Source: Flavobacterium sp. TR2
Lineage (GTDB): Bacteria; Bacteroidota; Bacteroidia; Flavobacteriales; Flavobacteriaceae
DNA: 64,000 nt
Direction: 5' to 3'
Assembly (NCBI RefSeq): GCF_025252405.1
Contig: NZ_CP104307.1
Coordinates: 4,030,001 to 4,094,000 of the forward strand
Below the pieces are notes generated by a model, which made no database searches, was not told the DNA's origin, and saw nothing but the letters and a program-made list of their open reading frames with translations. Positions 1 through 9,512 of this stretch are shown here, one piece after another. Position numbers and translations under genes: made by a program. Position 1 is the first letter of the stretch, and each line of letters starts with the position of its first letter.

Positions 1-653
1 ATTTTTACCAGTGGCCGAATATCGTTTCCTGCTCCTGCAATTATCAGCGAAATAGATGGTTTTATATATTCAATTAAGGCTTCGCTGTCGTTTTGCTCTT
101 GCAGTTTTTTGACTAATGACGTTTTGCTTTTCAGCACTTCTTTTACATCTGAAATCAGATTTAAAGATTCATTATTATGATTTAGAACAGGACTGTCTTT
201 TCGAAAAAACAAAGTGGTCCCAATCTGAAATGCATTTCTTTTTAAAGAGAAAACGGTAACGATTACAGCTTCTTTTCGTTCCAATTCAAGTTGTCTCAAA
301 AGCTGAATCGGATTGTTTTCTACCTCTTCATCGATGTATTCAAAAAGAATATGAACAATTCCGTTGCACCCCAGCTGCAATCCTACTTCTGCATCATCTT
401 CATTGCTTGTATTGTAGGTGACCAGTTTATTCTGTTTCTGATTAATTGAAAGAAGCGCTTTTCGCAGCGCATCGCCTTCTAAGCAGCCTCCGCTTATGGC
501 GCCCGTCAGTATGCCGTCTTCTGTCACCAGCATACGCGCGCCTGGCTTTCTGTACGACGACCCTTCCACTTTGACAACTGTTGCCAAGGCTGTTTTTTTT
601 CCTGCCAATTCTGCTTCGGAATGCGCTTTAAGAATTTCGCTGATTTCTTTCAT
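1..653 (-). CDS. XdhC/CoxI-family protein, partial (C-terminus beyond left edge)
   Basis: Reading the minus strand from the ATG at 653 gives an open frame that runs off the left edge (about 217 codons seen). The N-terminal part holds the XdhC_CoxI signature: residues of the type SSYRKPGARMLV, then GAISGGCLEGD. The last visible part, SLIIAGAGNDIRPLV, is the start of the Rossmann-like XdhC C-terminal domain. Family members insert or protect the molybdenum cofactor of xanthine dehydrogenase-type enzymes, in the cytoplasm. The partner oxidoreductase genes, if adjacent, lie to the left and cannot be seen. A -7-like box (TATTTTTG on the minus strand, 672-679) lies just upstream, but no -33 box is well placed. 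Family call is firm; the exact client enzyme is unknown. Confidence 0.88.
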   Translation of the reverse strand, partial: MKEISEILKAHSEAELAGKKTALATVVKVEGSSYRKPGARMLVTEDGILTGAISGGCLEGDALRKALLSINQKQNKLVTYNTSNEDDAEVGLQLGCNGIVHILFEYIDEEVENNPIQLLRQLELERKEAVIVTVFSLKRNAFQIGTTLFFRKDSPVLNHNNESLNLISDVKEVLKSKTSLVKKLQEQNDSEALIEYIKPSISLIIAGAGNDIRPLVK

Positions 654-752
654 ATAAAAATATCTTCCAAACAAAAATAGGGAAATCTTTTAAAGAGAAA
701 TAATTCCTGTGACAAATGCCGTTTGGACTATTTCATCGATATAAAAGTAAGG

Positions 753-804
753 AATCTAAAATATATCGGAAGAAAGCTGTCTGGAAGAAAAAATATTTTA
801 GATT
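753..804. repeat. 12-bp inverted repeat in the xdhC/yegP-like intergenic gap
   Basis: AATCTAAAATAT at 753-764 is the exact reverse complement of 793-804, separated by 28 bases. The 287-base gap between the two divergent genes shows nothing else clear. It could be an operator or a hairpin in a leader; there is no good T-run that would make it a terminator. Confidence 0.4.
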
Positions 805-940
805 TTCTTTTGAGAATAACTATAATAATTTTTTATCATTAGCGTAATCATTTTTTTAAACAGGTGTATGATTTATATTACGAAGTTTTGTATTTTTATC
901 AATAGCAAAATTTATTTTACCTAACTTAAAATTAAAATAC

Positions 941-1273
941 ATGGGAAAATTTGTAATCACTACTAGAGCTAATGGAGAGTTCCAGTTCAATTTGAAAGCT
1001 GGTAACGGCCAGACTATTTTAACAAGCGAAGGTTATACAACAAAAGCGGCTTGTAATAATGGTATCGAATCGGTTAAAAAAAATGCATCAGACGATGATC
1101 GTTATGATAGATTAGAATCTAAAAGCGGTAAACCTTATTTTAATTTAAAAGCTGGAAACGGCCAGATTATTGGTTCTAGCGAAATGTACGAAAGCGTTGC
1201 GGCAAGAGAAAACGGAATCGAATCGGTAAAGAAAAATGCTCCCGATGCAACTATAGATGATCAAACGGCTTAA
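941..1273 (+). CDS. YegP-like DUF1508 protein with two tandem repeats
   Basis: A 110-residue protein made of two copies of the DUF1508 (YegP) unit: residues about 1-47 and 58-100 share the pattern F-NLKAGNGQ-I--SE-Y-----A--NGIESVKKNA. Members are small cytoplasmic proteins of unknown biochemical role; two-repeat versions of this length are usual. The gene stands alone between the divergent xdhC-like gene and the convergent lut operon, and an intrinsic terminator follows at 1299-1325. There is no signal peptide and no catalytic motif. The family assignment is confident and the function is open. Confidence 0.85.
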   Translation: MGKFVITTRANGEFQFNLKAGNGQTILTSEGYTTKAACNNGIESVKKNASDDDRYDRLESKSGKPYFNLKAGNGQIIGSSEMYESVAARENGIESVKKNAPDATIDDQTA

Positions 1274-1298
1274 TTGAAAGCCATTTTAAAATAGAAAG

Positions 1299-1325
1299 AA
1301 GCAGTCTCAAAAGGACTGCTTTTTT
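1299..1325 (+). terminator. Intrinsic terminator after the YegP-like gene
   Basis: AGCAGTC (1300-1306) pairs with GACTGCT (1314-1320) around a 7-base loop and is followed by a run of T, 26 bases after the stop codon. Confidence 0.8.
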
Positions 1326-1354
1326 GCTGGACTGATTATCTATATTTTTATAAT

Positions 1355-1942
1355 CTAATCCAATAAGAACACAATCAATCCTCGTGCGCCGTGAGCTCCA
1401 AGAACTAAAGACTGCTCGATATCGGCTGTTTTTGACGGACCGGCTATGAAAGTTCCAAAACCATATTCCATGTTTCCAATTCTTTGATACGCTTGCTGCA
1501 TTGTTGGCACAAGATCTTTTTTATGGACTATAATTGCTAAATATTGCGCGATGAAAGGCGCAACACGCTGTCCTAAAATATCATCTGTTACCCAGAGCCC
1601 GCTGTTTTCGGCAACTCCAAAATGTGCTTTTATAACAGTCAATTCTACATCCTGAAGCGAATGCGGATCTACTGTTTTCCAGTCTAAAGAAGCAATTTCT
1701 GAAAGTTCTGGAAGGGTTGTAATTAATCTTTTTTCTAGATTGTAATTCGATTTTATGTAATTGATAATTTCATCATAATTAGCAACCTCAACCGGATCGC
1801 CTCCAATACCTTTTAAAACCGTTTTATAGGTTTCTAGCACATCAAATTGCTCTGAACCTAAAAGATTTAGATTCGGCAGTTCTGAAACCAAATCAGGCTG
1901 GTTTAATTTAATTCTTTTTAAAATTTCGCCTTTACTGCTCAT
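1355..1942 (-). CDS. lutC: Lactate utilisation protein C (LUD domain)
   Basis: A 195-residue LUD-domain protein with the C-terminal signature G-PSKTADIEQSLVLGAHGARGL. LutC is one of three subunits (LutA, LutB, LutC) of the cytoplasmic iron-sulphur L-lactate dehydrogenase that oxidises L-lactate to pyruvate. I chose the ATG at 1942 (MSSKGEIL), not the longer in-frame start at 2008, because the longer form adds 22 residues wholly inside lutB and is not family-like. With this start it overlaps the end of lutB by 11 bases, indicating translational coupling. It is the last gene of the rha-lut run and converges on the YegP-like gene. Confidence 0.92.
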   Translation of the reverse strand: MSSKGEILKRIKLNQPDLVSELPNLNLLGSEQFDVLETYKTVLKGIGGDPVEVANYDEIINYIKSNYNLEKRLITTLPELSEIASLDWKTVDPHSLQDVELTVIKAHFGVAENSGLWVTDDILGQRVAPFIAQYLAIIVHKKDLVPTMQQAYQRIGNMEYGFGTFIAGPSKTADIEQSLVLGAHGARGLIVFLLD

Positions 1943-3335
1943 CTCTTTTTGCTTTAGATTCTCTCGAATTTTTCTTGTACCATTCTCTAAAAGATTCTTC
2001 TGGAACATCTGGCATTTCGCGCTGATCGTACCATTTATTCATTTTATTATTGACCATTCCTGGAATGTTCTTCATTACAAATCGCCCTGATTTTCCAGCA
2101 ATATTAAAAACTGTTGGATTTGCTAAAACGGTTGCCATTGTTTTCATCGCAATAGTTTTGGCTTTTGGCGTATGTCCTTCTTTCACCAAAACCTGACGCC
2201 ATTTGTACAATTGATCGTGAATATCGATTTTTACAGGGCAAACATTGGTGCACGAACCGCAAAGCGTGCTTGCAAACGGTAAATCTGCATTTTTGCTCAT
2301 GTCTAAATTTGGTGCCAAAATAGAACCGATTGGCCCTGCAACTGCATTGTGATAGCTGTGTCCGCCGCTTCGTCTGTACACGGGACAGGTGTTCATGCAC
2401 GCCCCGCAGCGAATGCATTTCAGCGAATTTCTAAAATCTTCCCTTCCCAATTGCGTGCTTCTTCCGTTGTCTACAATTACAATATGCATTTCTTTTCCGT
2501 CTCTTGGTTTTTTGAAATGGCTTGAGAAAGTAGTTATGGGTTGTCCTGTGGCACTTCTTGCCAATAACCTCAAGAAAACACCTAAATGTTCTCTTTTCGG
2601 AATCAGTTTCTCAAATCCCATGCAGGCGATGTGAACGTCTGCCAGGTGCGCGCCCATATCGGCATTTCCTTCATTGGTGCAGACTACAAATTCGCCAGTT
2701 TCAGCAACAGCAAAATTAACTCCTGTGAGAGCCACTTTTCTAGTTAAAAAAGTGTTTCTCAAACTCTGGCGAGCCGATTCTGTCAAATACTGCGGATTGA
2801 AATTTCCTTTTTCTGTACCTAAATGTTCGTGAAAAGTTTCGCTTACATCTTCTTTCTTTAAGTGAATTGCCGGAAGTACAATGTGGCTTGGCGGTTCTTT
2901 ACGGAGCTGTACAATATATTCTCCCAAATCAGAATCGATTACTTCTATTCCTTTTTCGGCTAAATAATCGTTTAAATGGCATTCTTCTGTAAGCATCGAT
3001 TTGGACTTTACCATTTGCTTTACATCATGTTTTGCCATGATAGAATGCACAATTTCGTTGTGTTCTTTTGCATCGGCTGCCCAATGCACAATTATGCCGT
3101 TTCGTTGCGCATTAGCTTCAAATTCAACTAAATAATCATGAATATTAGAAAGTACATTAAATTTAATTTGAGAAGCCGTTTCGCGAAGCAATTCCCAATC
3201 TTCAATCTGATGCGCCGATTTATCTCTTTTAGCGCGAACAAACCAAAGTGTTTCGTCATGCCAATTGACACGTTCTACATCTTTATTGAACTTTGCTGCG
3301 GCTTCGCTGTGCGGTATTGTTTTTTCTGATGACAT
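1932..3335 (-). CDS. lutB: Lactate utilisation protein B, iron-sulphur protein
   Basis: A 467-residue LutB-type protein: an N-terminal LUD domain followed by two 4Fe-4S motifs, CIRCGACMNTCP at about residues 307-318 and CGSCTNVCP at about 359-367, and the DUF3390-like tail. It would carry electrons in the LutABC L-lactate oxidising complex. The gene lies between lutA (82-base gap) and lutC (11-base overlap). Length and motifs match complete family members. Downstream of the rhamnose genes, its likely job is to use the L-lactate made from rhamnose-derived lactaldehyde. Confidence 0.94.
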   Translation of the reverse strand: MSSEKTIPHSEAAAKFNKDVERVNWHDETLWFVRAKRDKSAHQIEDWELLRETASQIKFNVLSNIHDYLVEFEANAQRNGIIVHWAADAKEHNEIVHSIMAKHDVKQMVKSKSMLTEECHLNDYLAEKGIEVIDSDLGEYIVQLRKEPPSHIVLPAIHLKKEDVSETFHEHLGTEKGNFNPQYLTESARQSLRNTFLTRKVALTGVNFAVAETGEFVVCTNEGNADMGAHLADVHIACMGFEKLIPKREHLGVFLRLLARSATGQPITTFSSHFKKPRDGKEMHIVIVDNGRSTQLGREDFRNSLKCIRCGACMNTCPVYRRSGGHSYHNAVAGPIGSILAPNLDMSKNADLPFASTLCGSCTNVCPVKIDIHDQLYKWRQVLVKEGHTPKAKTIAMKTMATVLANPTVFNIAGKSGRFVMKNIPGMVNNKMNKWYDQREMPDVPEESFREWYKKNSRESKAKRDEQ

Positions 3336-3417
3336 TTTTTATTTTTTTAAGCTGTAGGCTTTAAGCTCTAAGCAGTAAGCAACTTAACTTTCTTAATATC
3401 TTAATGGTAGAAAAAAA

Positions 3418-4158
3418 TTAGTTTTCGAGTGAATTTAATATTTCAGCAATGTGAATGGTTTTAATTCTGCTTTTCTGTCTTTTTAGAATTCCGTCCAAAT
3501 GCATTAAGCAAGACATATCTCCACCCGTAATATAATCCACATCATGACTTTCGTGATCTTTAATGCGATCTTGCCCCATTTTTACAGAAACGGCTTCTTC
3601 GGTCACACAGAAAGTGCCTCCAAAACCGCAGCATTCGTCTTTTCTGGTCAAAGAAATCAAGTCAAGATCTTTTATACTGTGCAGCAATTGCTCTGGTTTA
3701 GAAAAAAATGGTGCGTTCAACTCAGACATCTGCGAAAGCTTTAATCCGCGCTGACCGTGACAGCTTACGTGCATTCCGACTTTATAAGGAAATCTTCCGT
3801 CAATATGATCGATTTTTAAAACGTCGGTTATAAATTCGGTAAGTTCGTAAACCGTATTTCGAATTGCTGCCGCTTTTTCTTCTTGTTTTTCATCGTGCAA
3901 ATGGTCTTTTACGTGCAGAACACAGCTTCCAGAAGGGCAGACTATGTAATCAAATCCAGAAAAATTGGCAATAAAATTGGCATCGCATCCTTTGGTTAAA
4001 TGCGCATAACCGCTATTTGCCATTGGCTGTCCGCAACAGGTCTGTCCCATTGGAAAATGCACGTCACAGCCTAATTTTTGAAGTAATTGGTAGGTTGCGA
4101 TTCCTACTTTAGGATAAAATTGGTCGACATAACAAGGTATAAAAAGTCCAATTTTCAT
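3418..4158 (-). CDS. lutA: Lactate utilisation protein A, CCG-domain protein
   Basis: A 246-residue protein with two cysteine-rich CCG domains: CCGQPMANSGY from about residue 41 and CCGFGGTFCV from about 176, as in LutA / glycolate-oxidase GlcF-like subunits. These motifs bind an iron-sulphur cluster. The start at 4158 (MKIGLFIPCYVDQFYPKVG) is the family start; an upstream in-frame start at 4227 would add 23 residues unlike any LutA. It follows the kinase gene by 95 bases and precedes lutB by 82, so the three lut genes appear to be the distal part of the rhamnose operon. Confidence 0.93.
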   Translation of the reverse strand: MKIGLFIPCYVDQFYPKVGIATYQLLQKLGCDVHFPMGQTCCGQPMANSGYAHLTKGCDANFIANFSGFDYIVCPSGSCVLHVKDHLHDEKQEEKAAAIRNTVYELTEFITDVLKIDHIDGRFPYKVGMHVSCHGQRGLKLSQMSELNAPFFSKPEQLLHSIKDLDLISLTRKDECCGFGGTFCVTEEAVSVKMGQDRIKDHESHDVDYITGGDMSCLMHLDGILKRQKSRIKTIHIAEILNSLEN

Positions 4159-4253
4159 GTTGTAATATTTAGTGTGTTGTTCATTAGGCGTGTACTGTAA
4201 AAATGTAAAAAATACGTTTCTCAACAAATTTACAACATACAGACCATTTTTAC

Positions 4254-5615
4254 CTAATGTTTATAGAATTTCAAGTCAATTAAATCGTTCTGAATTGGTT
4301 TTGGATTCCAGTTATCATGAATTGCCAAAGCTGCCCCCAAAGCACTCGCCTGCGCCATTGAAGCGGCATAAACTTCAATGTCTGGAAAAGCTTCTGCCAA
4401 TAAATTCATATAAATCGAATTTTTACTGAAACCTCCATCCACAAAAATCTTTTTTACTGGGCTGTTATGAATTACCAAATTGGTCGAAAAAACCTGCTGT
4501 TCTACCAAATCCAGCATTAATTGATGATAGGCCGTCTCGTAATCTTTGAAATAGGAAAGATCCCTTTTTTGAAAAGGGCATTCTTTCAGAATATCAAAAT
4601 CGTATTTTTTAGGATAGATAATCTGATAATTAAGCGCTCTTAAATTGGCTACGATTTTTTTGTCAAAATAAACTTCTTTGTACGCGTCAACTGGAACATT
4701 AAAATGCTGTGCCAAACGTTTGGTCTGCACTTCATGTTCATTTCCTGCAAACAAACGCGCTGCTTTTACGGGTTTGTTTGTGTATTGCATATAACAAAGA
4801 CAGTCATTTTGCGATTCGTCAAAAGTCAACGGTTTATTGTTGAATGGGTTTAGAGAAATACTCCAAGTTCCTGTAGACAATAAAACAAAAGGTTCTGTAA
4901 AATTGATTGTGTACGGAATAATCGCTGATGAACTATCGTGAAGCCCAACTCCAATAGCCAGATTATCATTGTTTAGGATAACATCTTTACCAAAATGCAT
5001 TGGCGGAATTTTATCTGAAATAGCTTCTTCCTTCAGCCATTTATGATATTTCATTTTTTTGAAATTCCATAAATTGGTATGGCATCCAATACTTGTAATA
5101 TCGGCGTATGCTTCATTCGTTAAAAGAAAACTTAAAAACTGCGGCAGATGCAGACAGTATTTTACTTTTTTGAATATTTCGGGTTTTTCTTCTTTCAATC
5201 GGTAAATCTGCATTCCCGAATTTAAGCTGCCCAAAACGGGAGAAGCTGTTTTTACAGCAAACTTTTTTTCTCCTTTGTATTTTTTATAAAAATCAGATTG
5301 TAACTCCTCTGGATAATCTTTTAGATAATTATACAGAGGAGTTAAAATTTTTCCGTTTTCGTCTATATAAACAAAACTGGCTCCGTAAGTGCTGAAATTG
5401 ATGGCTTTTAAAACATAATCTTTAAGCTCTTTTATTTCAGATAATCGATCTAAAATCCAGTTTTTCAGCACTTCGATATCTTCGCAAGGAAAACCGTCTT
5501 CGTCTGCTGTTTCATCCAGATTTACAGATTTTTCCCAGACAATTTTATAATTTTCGTTAAATAAAAAAACCTTTTTGTTTGTTTTGCCAATATCAAAAAT
5601 CGCAACTACATTCAT
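4254..5615 (-). CDS. rhaK: FGGY-family carbohydrate kinase, probable L-rhamnulokinase
   Basis: A 453-residue FGGY kinase: the N-terminal phosphate-binding segment AIFDIGKTNKKVFLF, the central VLLSTGTWSISLNPF segment, and the C-terminal FVDGGFSKNSIYMNLLAEAF plus ASALGAALA motifs are all present, so it is full length. FGGY enzymes phosphorylate sugars with ATP in the cytoplasm. Its place between rhamnose isomerase and lutA, with a rhamnulose-1-phosphate aldolase nearby, points to L-rhamnulose as substrate; sequence alone does not exclude L-fuculose or another ketose. The symbol follows the context. Confidence 0.82.
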   Translation of the reverse strand: MNVVAIFDIGKTNKKVFLFNENYKIVWEKSVNLDETADEDGFPCEDIEVLKNWILDRLSEIKELKDYVLKAINFSTYGASFVYIDENGKILTPLYNYLKDYPEELQSDFYKKYKGEKKFAVKTASPVLGSLNSGMQIYRLKEEKPEIFKKVKYCLHLPQFLSFLLTNEAYADITSIGCHTNLWNFKKMKYHKWLKEEAISDKIPPMHFGKDVILNNDNLAIGVGLHDSSSAIIPYTINFTEPFVLLSTGTWSISLNPFNNKPLTFDESQNDCLCYMQYTNKPVKAARLFAGNEHEVQTKRLAQHFNVPVDAYKEVYFDKKIVANLRALNYQIIYPKKYDFDILKECPFQKRDLSYFKDYETAYHQLMLDLVEQQVFSTNLVIHNSPVKKIFVDGGFSKNSIYMNLLAEAFPDIEVYAASMAQASALGAALAIHDNWNPKPIQNDLIDLKFYKH

Positions 5616-5743
5616 TTATTTTAATTATGAGTTATGAATTATAAATTATGAGTTCTTGAATTATGATTTTATCTTTAAGCTAAGTCTATTCATGTTTTCA
5701 GTAAAAACGCAAAAAGACTCAACTTATAACTCATAATTCATAA

Positions 5744-7018
5744 TTACAATCCTGTTGCTACTGTTTTTAAACCTCTTTCGTCAATTAAGCTTTCTCTAAC
5801 CTGAAGCGAACGATACAATGCCACTGGATTTAATGCTGCGCCAGAACGAAGGCGGGCTTCTGCCACTAATGCGCGAACATCTGTGCGGAAAGCATTTTGA
5901 AGAATTTCCTGCGCTTTTACGACATCATTTTCTTCTTGAGCCTTTTCTAACGCTTTTCTGTCGACAGAAAGCGCTTGTGCGTAAGCAATCATAATTGCTT
6001 CGACAGATTGCAGTAAATCTTCTAATGGATCTTTGATATTGTGGGAAGCATCGATCATCCAGCCTAAATCTTTGGCGTGATTCATTCCTCTTGCATCCAT
6101 TCCTTCTACCAATTCATTAAAAATCAAGAATAATTGGTAAGGCTTTAATGCTCCGGCTGTTAAATCGTCGTCACCGTATTTTGAATCGTTAAAGTGGAAA
6201 CCTCCTAATTTGTTTTCCATCAGCAATAAAGAAACAATCTGCTCGATATTAGCATTTGGAAGATGGTGCCCTAAGTCTACCAAAGTCTGCGCTTTGTCTC
6301 CTAACTTTTTAACATACGAATAAGACTGTCCCCAATCTGCTACAGTTGTAGAATAAAAATTAGGCTCTGCACATTTGTATTCTAAAAACAACTTCCAGTT
6401 TGAAGGCAATGCGTCGTAGATTTCTTCTAAACTTTCTAAAGTATTTTGGTAGGCTTTTCTGAAGTTTAACTGTCCTGGAAAATTAGAACCATCTGCCAGC
6501 CAAACTGTTAAAGATTCAGATCCTAATTCGATTCCGTGTTTGATCACTTCAATATTGTGAGCAATCGCCTGTTTGCGAACTGCTTTGTTTACGTTTTGCA
6601 AAGAACCGTATTTGTAAGTATGCTCAGCGTTTGCCTGATCTTGAAATGTGTTCGAATTCATCGCATCAAATTTCAATCCGTGCTGTGCTGCTAATGTTTT
6701 TATTTCATTATAATTTGTTGGAATATCCCAAGGAATATGAAGTGAAATTGCTCCTGAGGCACTGTTTAATTTGTGAAGCAATCCGACATCTTCGATTTTT
6801 TCTTCTAATGAACGAGGCTCTCCTCCACCGGCAAAACGTCCAAATCTTGTTCCTCCTGTTCCTAAAGCCCAAGACGGAATTGCAATTTGAAAGTCGATTA
6901 ATTTTTGAATAATCGCTTCTGTATCATTTATTTCTGATGCTGTAAAAACCAGCTTATTTTGGTGTTTTTTAATTAAATCCCCGTTATGAGAATCAATGTG
7001 GTTTGATGAGATTATCAT
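5744..7018 (-). CDS. rhaI: L-rhamnose isomerase, RhaI type
   Basis: A 424-residue isomerase of the xylose-isomerase-like TIM-barrel fold, resembling the Pseudomonas-type RhaI and not the enterobacterial RhaA. Visible landmarks are IAIPSWALGTGGTRFGRF near the N-terminus, LFLEYKCAEPNFYSTTVADWGQ, the metal-site run LVDLGHHLPNANIEQI and GGFHFNDSKYGDDDLTAG. It converts L-rhamnose to L-rhamnulose. The gene is separated from the upstream rhaEW gene by 316 bases that contain a strong terminator, so it may also have its own promoter. Downstream lies the kinase, 128 bases away. Confidence 0.92.
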   Translation of the reverse strand: MIISSNHIDSHNGDLIKKHQNKLVFTASEINDTEAIIQKLIDFQIAIPSWALGTGGTRFGRFAGGGEPRSLEEKIEDVGLLHKLNSASGAISLHIPWDIPTNYNEIKTLAAQHGLKFDAMNSNTFQDQANAEHTYKYGSLQNVNKAVRKQAIAHNIEVIKHGIELGSESLTVWLADGSNFPGQLNFRKAYQNTLESLEEIYDALPSNWKLFLEYKCAEPNFYSTTVADWGQSYSYVKKLGDKAQTLVDLGHHLPNANIEQIVSLLLMENKLGGFHFNDSKYGDDDLTAGALKPYQLFLIFNELVEGMDARGMNHAKDLGWMIDASHNIKDPLEDLLQSVEAIMIAYAQALSVDRKALEKAQEENDVVKAQEILQNAFRTDVRALVAEARLRSGAALNPVALYRSLQVRESLIDERGLKTVATGL

Positions 7019-7243
7019 AGTTATTGATATTTTAATAGAGTTTTACAAGGTATAAATTTTATATGTCTAGTATATTTTTTTAACACGTGGCGTTGAGTTT
7101 TAGTCGCTGACTCTACGGATTCGTTATCTGCGTTCATTTTACGCATTCAGTATTCTAAACCTAGAAATTTTATAGCGGCAAAACGATGGTTGTACTTCAC
7201 TTTTTTGTTCAGTTTTGTTTGTCAAAGCGAATTGTTATATGCT

Positions 7244-7280
7244 AAAAAAATCTAACGTTCGAAAGAATTCGAACGCTAGA
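7244..7280 (-). terminator. Terminator between rhaEW and rhaI
   Basis: On the minus strand, TCTAGCGTTCGAA (7268-7280) pairs with TTCGAACGTTAGA (7251-7263, one G-U) and runs into seven T. It sits 55 bases after the rhaEW stop. The rest of the 316-base gap (7019-7334) shows no convincing -7/-33 pair, though a promoter for rhaI must be considered. Confidence 0.82.
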
Positions 7281-7334
7281 CCACAAAAAACCACTTTTGC
7301 TTAAACAAACTTATATAAAAAACCTAAACAATCT

Positions 7335-9479
7335 TTATCTATAAAAGCCCATTGCAACGCCGCCGTCTACGTTTAAGGCGTTTCCTGTAGATTTATTCAA
7401 GAAACCTCCAACAAACGCAAAACAAGCATTTGCGATATCATCAGGCAATATGATTTCATTTAATAGCGTACGTTTTGCATAGTAAGCCGGAAGTTCTTCA
7501 ACTGTAATTCCGTATGCTTTTGCACGACCTTCTGCCCATCCACCAGACCAAATGTTTGAATCTGAAATTACAGCATCAGGATTTACTGTATTTACACGAA
7601 TTTTATCGGCTCCAAGTTCTGCGGCCATTAAGCGTGTTAAGTGCGCTTGAGCAGCTTTTGCCGAACCATAACCTGGGTTATTCGGACCAGCGACAACAGC
7701 GTTTTTAGAAACGATATTTACGATATCTCCTCCAAAACCTTGTTTACGCATTACTTCGATTCCAGCTTTAGAAACAATAAATTGTCCTTTTACCAAGATG
7801 TCATATAATCTATCCCACTCTTCAAGAGTATGTTCTGCGATAGATTTTGAAATACTGATTCCAGCATTATTCACTACAATGTCAACACCTCCAAAAGCTA
7901 AACAAGCTTCATCCAATGCTTTTTCTGTACTTGTTTCGTCAGTAACATTCAATAAAGTGCTTGAAACTGCATCTTTACCGAAAGCTTTAATAAACTCAGC
8001 AGTTGCTCCTTCTAAACGTTCTTCGTTAATATCATTGATTACCACGCAAGCACCTTCTTGAGCGAATTTTTTAGCAATAGCTTTACCAATTCCGCCCGCA
8101 GAACCGGTGATTAAAGCTACTCTTCCAGATAATGCTTTTGGTTTTGGCATACGCTGTAATTTTGCTTCTTCCAACAACCAATATTCGATATCAAAAGCTT
8201 CTTGGTGCGGCAATGAAGTATATTCTGAAACTGCTTCAGCACCTTTCATTACGTTTACTGCATTGATGTAATATTCAGATGCCAAACGCGCCATTGTTTT
8301 GTCTTTAGCAAAGGTGAACATACCTACTCCAGGATACAAAATAACAACTGGATTTGGGTCACGCATTGCTGGCGAATTTGATTTCTTGCAAGCATTGTAA
8401 TAGTCTTTGTACATGGCGCGGTAAGCCTCAAAAGCAGGAGCCAATTTTGCTTTAACCGCTTCAATGTCAGACAAATCTTCATTTGGATCCAGTTCTAAAA
8501 CCAATGGACTGATTTTAGTTCTTAAAAAGTGGTCTGGACAAGATGTTCCCAGTGGGGCTAATTTTGCTAAATCATTAGAATTAATGAACTCTAAAACTCT
8601 TGCATCGTCTGTATAATGTCCAATCATCTGACGCTCTGACGAACAGAAGCCTCTTAAAATCGGAGCTACTTTTGCCGCTTTCAATTTACGGTCTGCTTCA
8701 GAAAGACTTTCAATTTTCTGCCCTCCAAAAACCGGACGCTTTTTTCCGTAATTATCTTCTAAGTAAGAAGCGCATTTCTCGATTACTTCCAGCGTATTGA
8801 TATAACTGTCAAACGCAGTATCTCCCCAAGTAAATAAACCATGAGAACCTAACATGATTCCGCGCAATTGTTTACCGTTTTTTGCTGCTGTTTCTAAACA
8901 GGCTCTTAATTGAAGACCAAGATCAAAACCTGGACGCTGCCAGCCTACCCAGCCAATTTCTCCGTTAAATAATTCTTCTGTTATTTTCTTTCCATCTTTC
9001 GCAGCAGCGATAGCAATTGCCGCATCTGGATGCAAGTGATCGATATGTTTGAATGGAAGAAAACCATGCAAAGGCGTATCTATTGAAGGCGCTTTTGACG
9101 CTAAATCGAAAATACAGTGGTTGAATAATTCTACCATTTCATCTTCAAACTCAATACCTCTGTAAACATTTTCAAGGTTACGAAGTCTGTCCAAATACAA
9201 AGCCGCACAACCAGATTTTGTCAATGTTCCAATATCACCGCCCGAACCCTTAATCCACATTACTTCAGAAGATTCTCCAGTAAGAGGATCTTTGTCTGTA
9301 ATTTTTACAGAAGTATTTCCGCCTCCGTAGTTGGTCAATCTTAAATCAGCCCCTAGCAAGTTAGAACGATAAATAAAAAGCGCTACTTCATCACCTGCTA
9401 ATGCTGCTGCCTTAGCCTCATCCCAAAGGTAGCTTACATGCTTAAAATTCATATTATTAATTGTGTTTGTATTCGACAT
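7335..9479 (-). CDS. rhaEW: Bifunctional rhamnulose-1-phosphate aldolase / lactaldehyde dehydrogenase
   Basis: A 714-residue fusion. Residues 1 to about 430 are a class II aldolase domain with metal-site histidines in HGFLPFKHIDHLHPDA (138-153) and GSHGLFTWGD (211-220). Residues about 450-714 are a short-chain dehydrogenase with the nucleotide loop GSAGGIG (459-465), NNAG, and a YGSAK active-site segment. RhaEW enzymes split L-rhamnulose-1-phosphate to DHAP and L-lactaldehyde and oxidise the aldehyde to L-lactate with NAD. The gene lies between rhaT (33-base gap) and rhaI. The lactate product explains the lutABC genes in the same run. Confidence 0.93.
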   Translation of the reverse strand: MSNTNTINNMNFKHVSYLWDEAKAAALAGDEVALFIYRSNLLGADLRLTNYGGGNTSVKITDKDPLTGESSEVMWIKGSGGDIGTLTKSGCAALYLDRLRNLENVYRGIEFEDEMVELFNHCIFDLASKAPSIDTPLHGFLPFKHIDHLHPDAAIAIAAAKDGKKITEELFNGEIGWVGWQRPGFDLGLQLRACLETAAKNGKQLRGIMLGSHGLFTWGDTAFDSYINTLEVIEKCASYLEDNYGKKRPVFGGQKIESLSEADRKLKAAKVAPILRGFCSSERQMIGHYTDDARVLEFINSNDLAKLAPLGTSCPDHFLRTKISPLVLELDPNEDLSDIEAVKAKLAPAFEAYRAMYKDYYNACKKSNSPAMRDPNPVVILYPGVGMFTFAKDKTMARLASEYYINAVNVMKGAEAVSEYTSLPHQEAFDIEYWLLEEAKLQRMPKPKALSGRVALITGSAGGIGKAIAKKFAQEGACVVINDINEERLEGATAEFIKAFGKDAVSSTLLNVTDETSTEKALDEACLAFGGVDIVVNNAGISISKSIAEHTLEEWDRLYDILVKGQFIVSKAGIEVMRKQGFGGDIVNIVSKNAVVAGPNNPGYGSAKAAQAHLTRLMAAELGADKIRVNTVNPDAVISDSNIWSGGWAEGRAKAYGITVEELPAYYAKRTLLNEIILPDDIANACFAFVGGFLNKSTGNALNVDGGVAMGFYR

Positions 9480-9512
9480 ATAGTATTTTAAATTATTTCT
9501 TTTGTACTTATT

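Noticed and set aside
2104..2418. Long open frame antisense-register to lutB on the same strand
   Set aside because: Out-of-frame shadow of lutB; low-complexity translation, no family motif.
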